DNA of 5,546 bases, taken from NCBI GenBank assembly GCA_002373205.1, contig DFJV01000041.1, forward strand, positions 1-5,546. The letters are read 5' to 3'. The notes under the pieces were generated by a model. That model was not told the DNA's origin. It ran no database searches and was given only the letters and a program-made list of their open reading frames with translations. Position numbers and translations under genes: made by a program. Positions 5,041 through 5,546 of this stretch are shown piece by piece. The stretch is from Treponema sp. UBA3662. Its GTDB lineage: Bacteria > Spirochaetota > Spirochaetia > Treponematales > Treponemataceae. Within the stretch, counting starts at the first letter, position 1; each line of letters opens with the position of its first letter.

Positions 5041-5046
5041 AGGAGG
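5041..5046 (+). promoter_or_regulatory. Consensus ribosome binding site of ribH
   Basis: A perfect AGGAGG lies four bases before the ribH ATG, the strongest such site in the window. The 32-base gap after ribBA contains no promoter or terminator that I can see. RibH forms large assemblies, so a strong site would fit a need for more subunits. Confidence 0.85.
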
Positions 5047-5050
5047 AATT

Positions 5051-5527
5051 ATGAATATTATTGAAGGAAAAATCGTTGCCAATGAAGGCGGCAAAAAAAT
5101 AAGCGTGGCCATCGTAGCTTCCCGCTTTAACGAATTCATCACGACAAAGCTTGTTGGTGGAGCACATGACGCTCTTGTACGCCACGACCTTGCAGAAGAA
5201 AACATTACTCTTTGCTGGGTTCCAGGAGCATTTGAAATTCCACTGGCTGCAAAGAAGCTTGCGGAAAGCAAAAAGTATGACGCAATAATCTGTGTGGGTG
5301 CCGTAATCCGCGGTTCAACAAGCCACTATGATTATGTATGCGCGGAAGTTTCAAAGGGCATTGCCCAGGTTAGCTTGCAGGCTGGCATTCCTGTAATGTT
5401 CGGAGTTCTTACCTGCGACACAATTGAACAGGCAGTAGAAAGGGCTGGAACCAAGGCCGGCAACAAGGGCTACGACTGTGCTCTTGGCGCAATAGAAATG
5501 ATAAACATGCTGCAAAAAATATGTTAG
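5051..5527 (+). CDS. ribH: 6,7-dimethyl-8-ribityllumazine synthase
   Basis: It condenses the pyrimidine made via RibA and RibD with the DHBP made by RibB to give lumazine, the substrate of RibE; homologues assemble as pentamers or 60-subunit shells. The 158 residues are the standard length. Visible motifs are VASRFNEF (22-29, with the ring-stacking F26), WVPGAFEIP (56-64), VGAVIRGSTSHYDYV (82-96, with active-site H92) and PVMFGVLT (114-121). EQAVERAGTKAGNKG (126-140) carries R131 and K135, the phosphate and catalytic positions equivalent to R127 and K131 of the B. subtilis enzyme. The start is fixed by the AGGAGG site. It is the last rib gene here; no terminator is visible in the 19 bases after the stop. 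Confidence 0.98.
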   Translation: MNIIEGKIVANEGGKKISVAIVASRFNEFITTKLVGGAHDALVRHDLAEENITLCWVPGAFEIPLAAKKLAESKKYDAIICVGAVIRGSTSHYDYVCAEVSKGIAQVSLQAGIPVMFGVLTCDTIEQAVERAGTKAGNKGYDCALGAIEMINMLQKIC

Positions 5528-5546
5528 AAAGCACTGGAATGGAGGC
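5528..5546 (+). other. Possible ribosome binding site of a further gene beyond the window
   Basis: The last bases end in GGAGGC (5541-5546), shortly after the ribH stop. This could be the Shine-Dalgarno site of another gene in the same operon, but no start codon downstream is included. Confidence 0.3.

Overview
The window looks like a moderate-GC, Gram-negative chromosome. Protein style (an RND permease followed by a small PII-like partner, and a compact ribDEBAH operon) and the repeat-rich spacers suggest a Treponema-like spirochaete. This is an impression from sequence style, not a database match, and the genus is uncertain.

Layout. (1) 1-847, plus strand: the C-terminal end of an RND-family efflux permease, cut by the window edge, overlapped by one base with a 94-residue PII-like protein of the RND-associated PG0541 type. 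(2) 848-1142: a gene-free convergent spacer filled with hairpins, two of which have near-identical loops. (3) 1143-1580, minus strand: ribonuclease HI (rnhA) with its full catalytic set. (4) 1581-1991: a divergent spacer holding an rnhA promoter (minus), a dispersed-repeat sequence, several hairpins, a roughly 150-nt nested inverted repeat, and a ribD promoter (plus). (5) 1992-5527, plus strand: a complete riboflavin operon, ribD-ribE-ribBA-ribH, with overlapping or closely spaced genes and good Shine-Dalgarno sites for the three internal genes.

How the genes work together. RibBA makes both precursors: its GTP cyclohydrolase II half starts the pyrimidine branch from GTP, and its DHBP synthase half makes the four-carbon unit from ribulose 5-phosphate. 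RibD deaminates and reduces the pyrimidine, RibH condenses the two branches to lumazine, and RibE dismutates lumazine to riboflavin. The only pathway step not encoded here is the phosphatase, which is often unlinked.

Most notable points. Both divergent promoters end so close to their start codons that rnhA and ribD are predicted to be leaderless or nearly so. The rib operon has no recognisable FMN riboswitch and no room for one downstream of its predicted promoter. The space between the two promoters is occupied by a large nested palindrome with 42 paired positions. No wholly new multi-gene system is evident; the genes themselves are well-known families.
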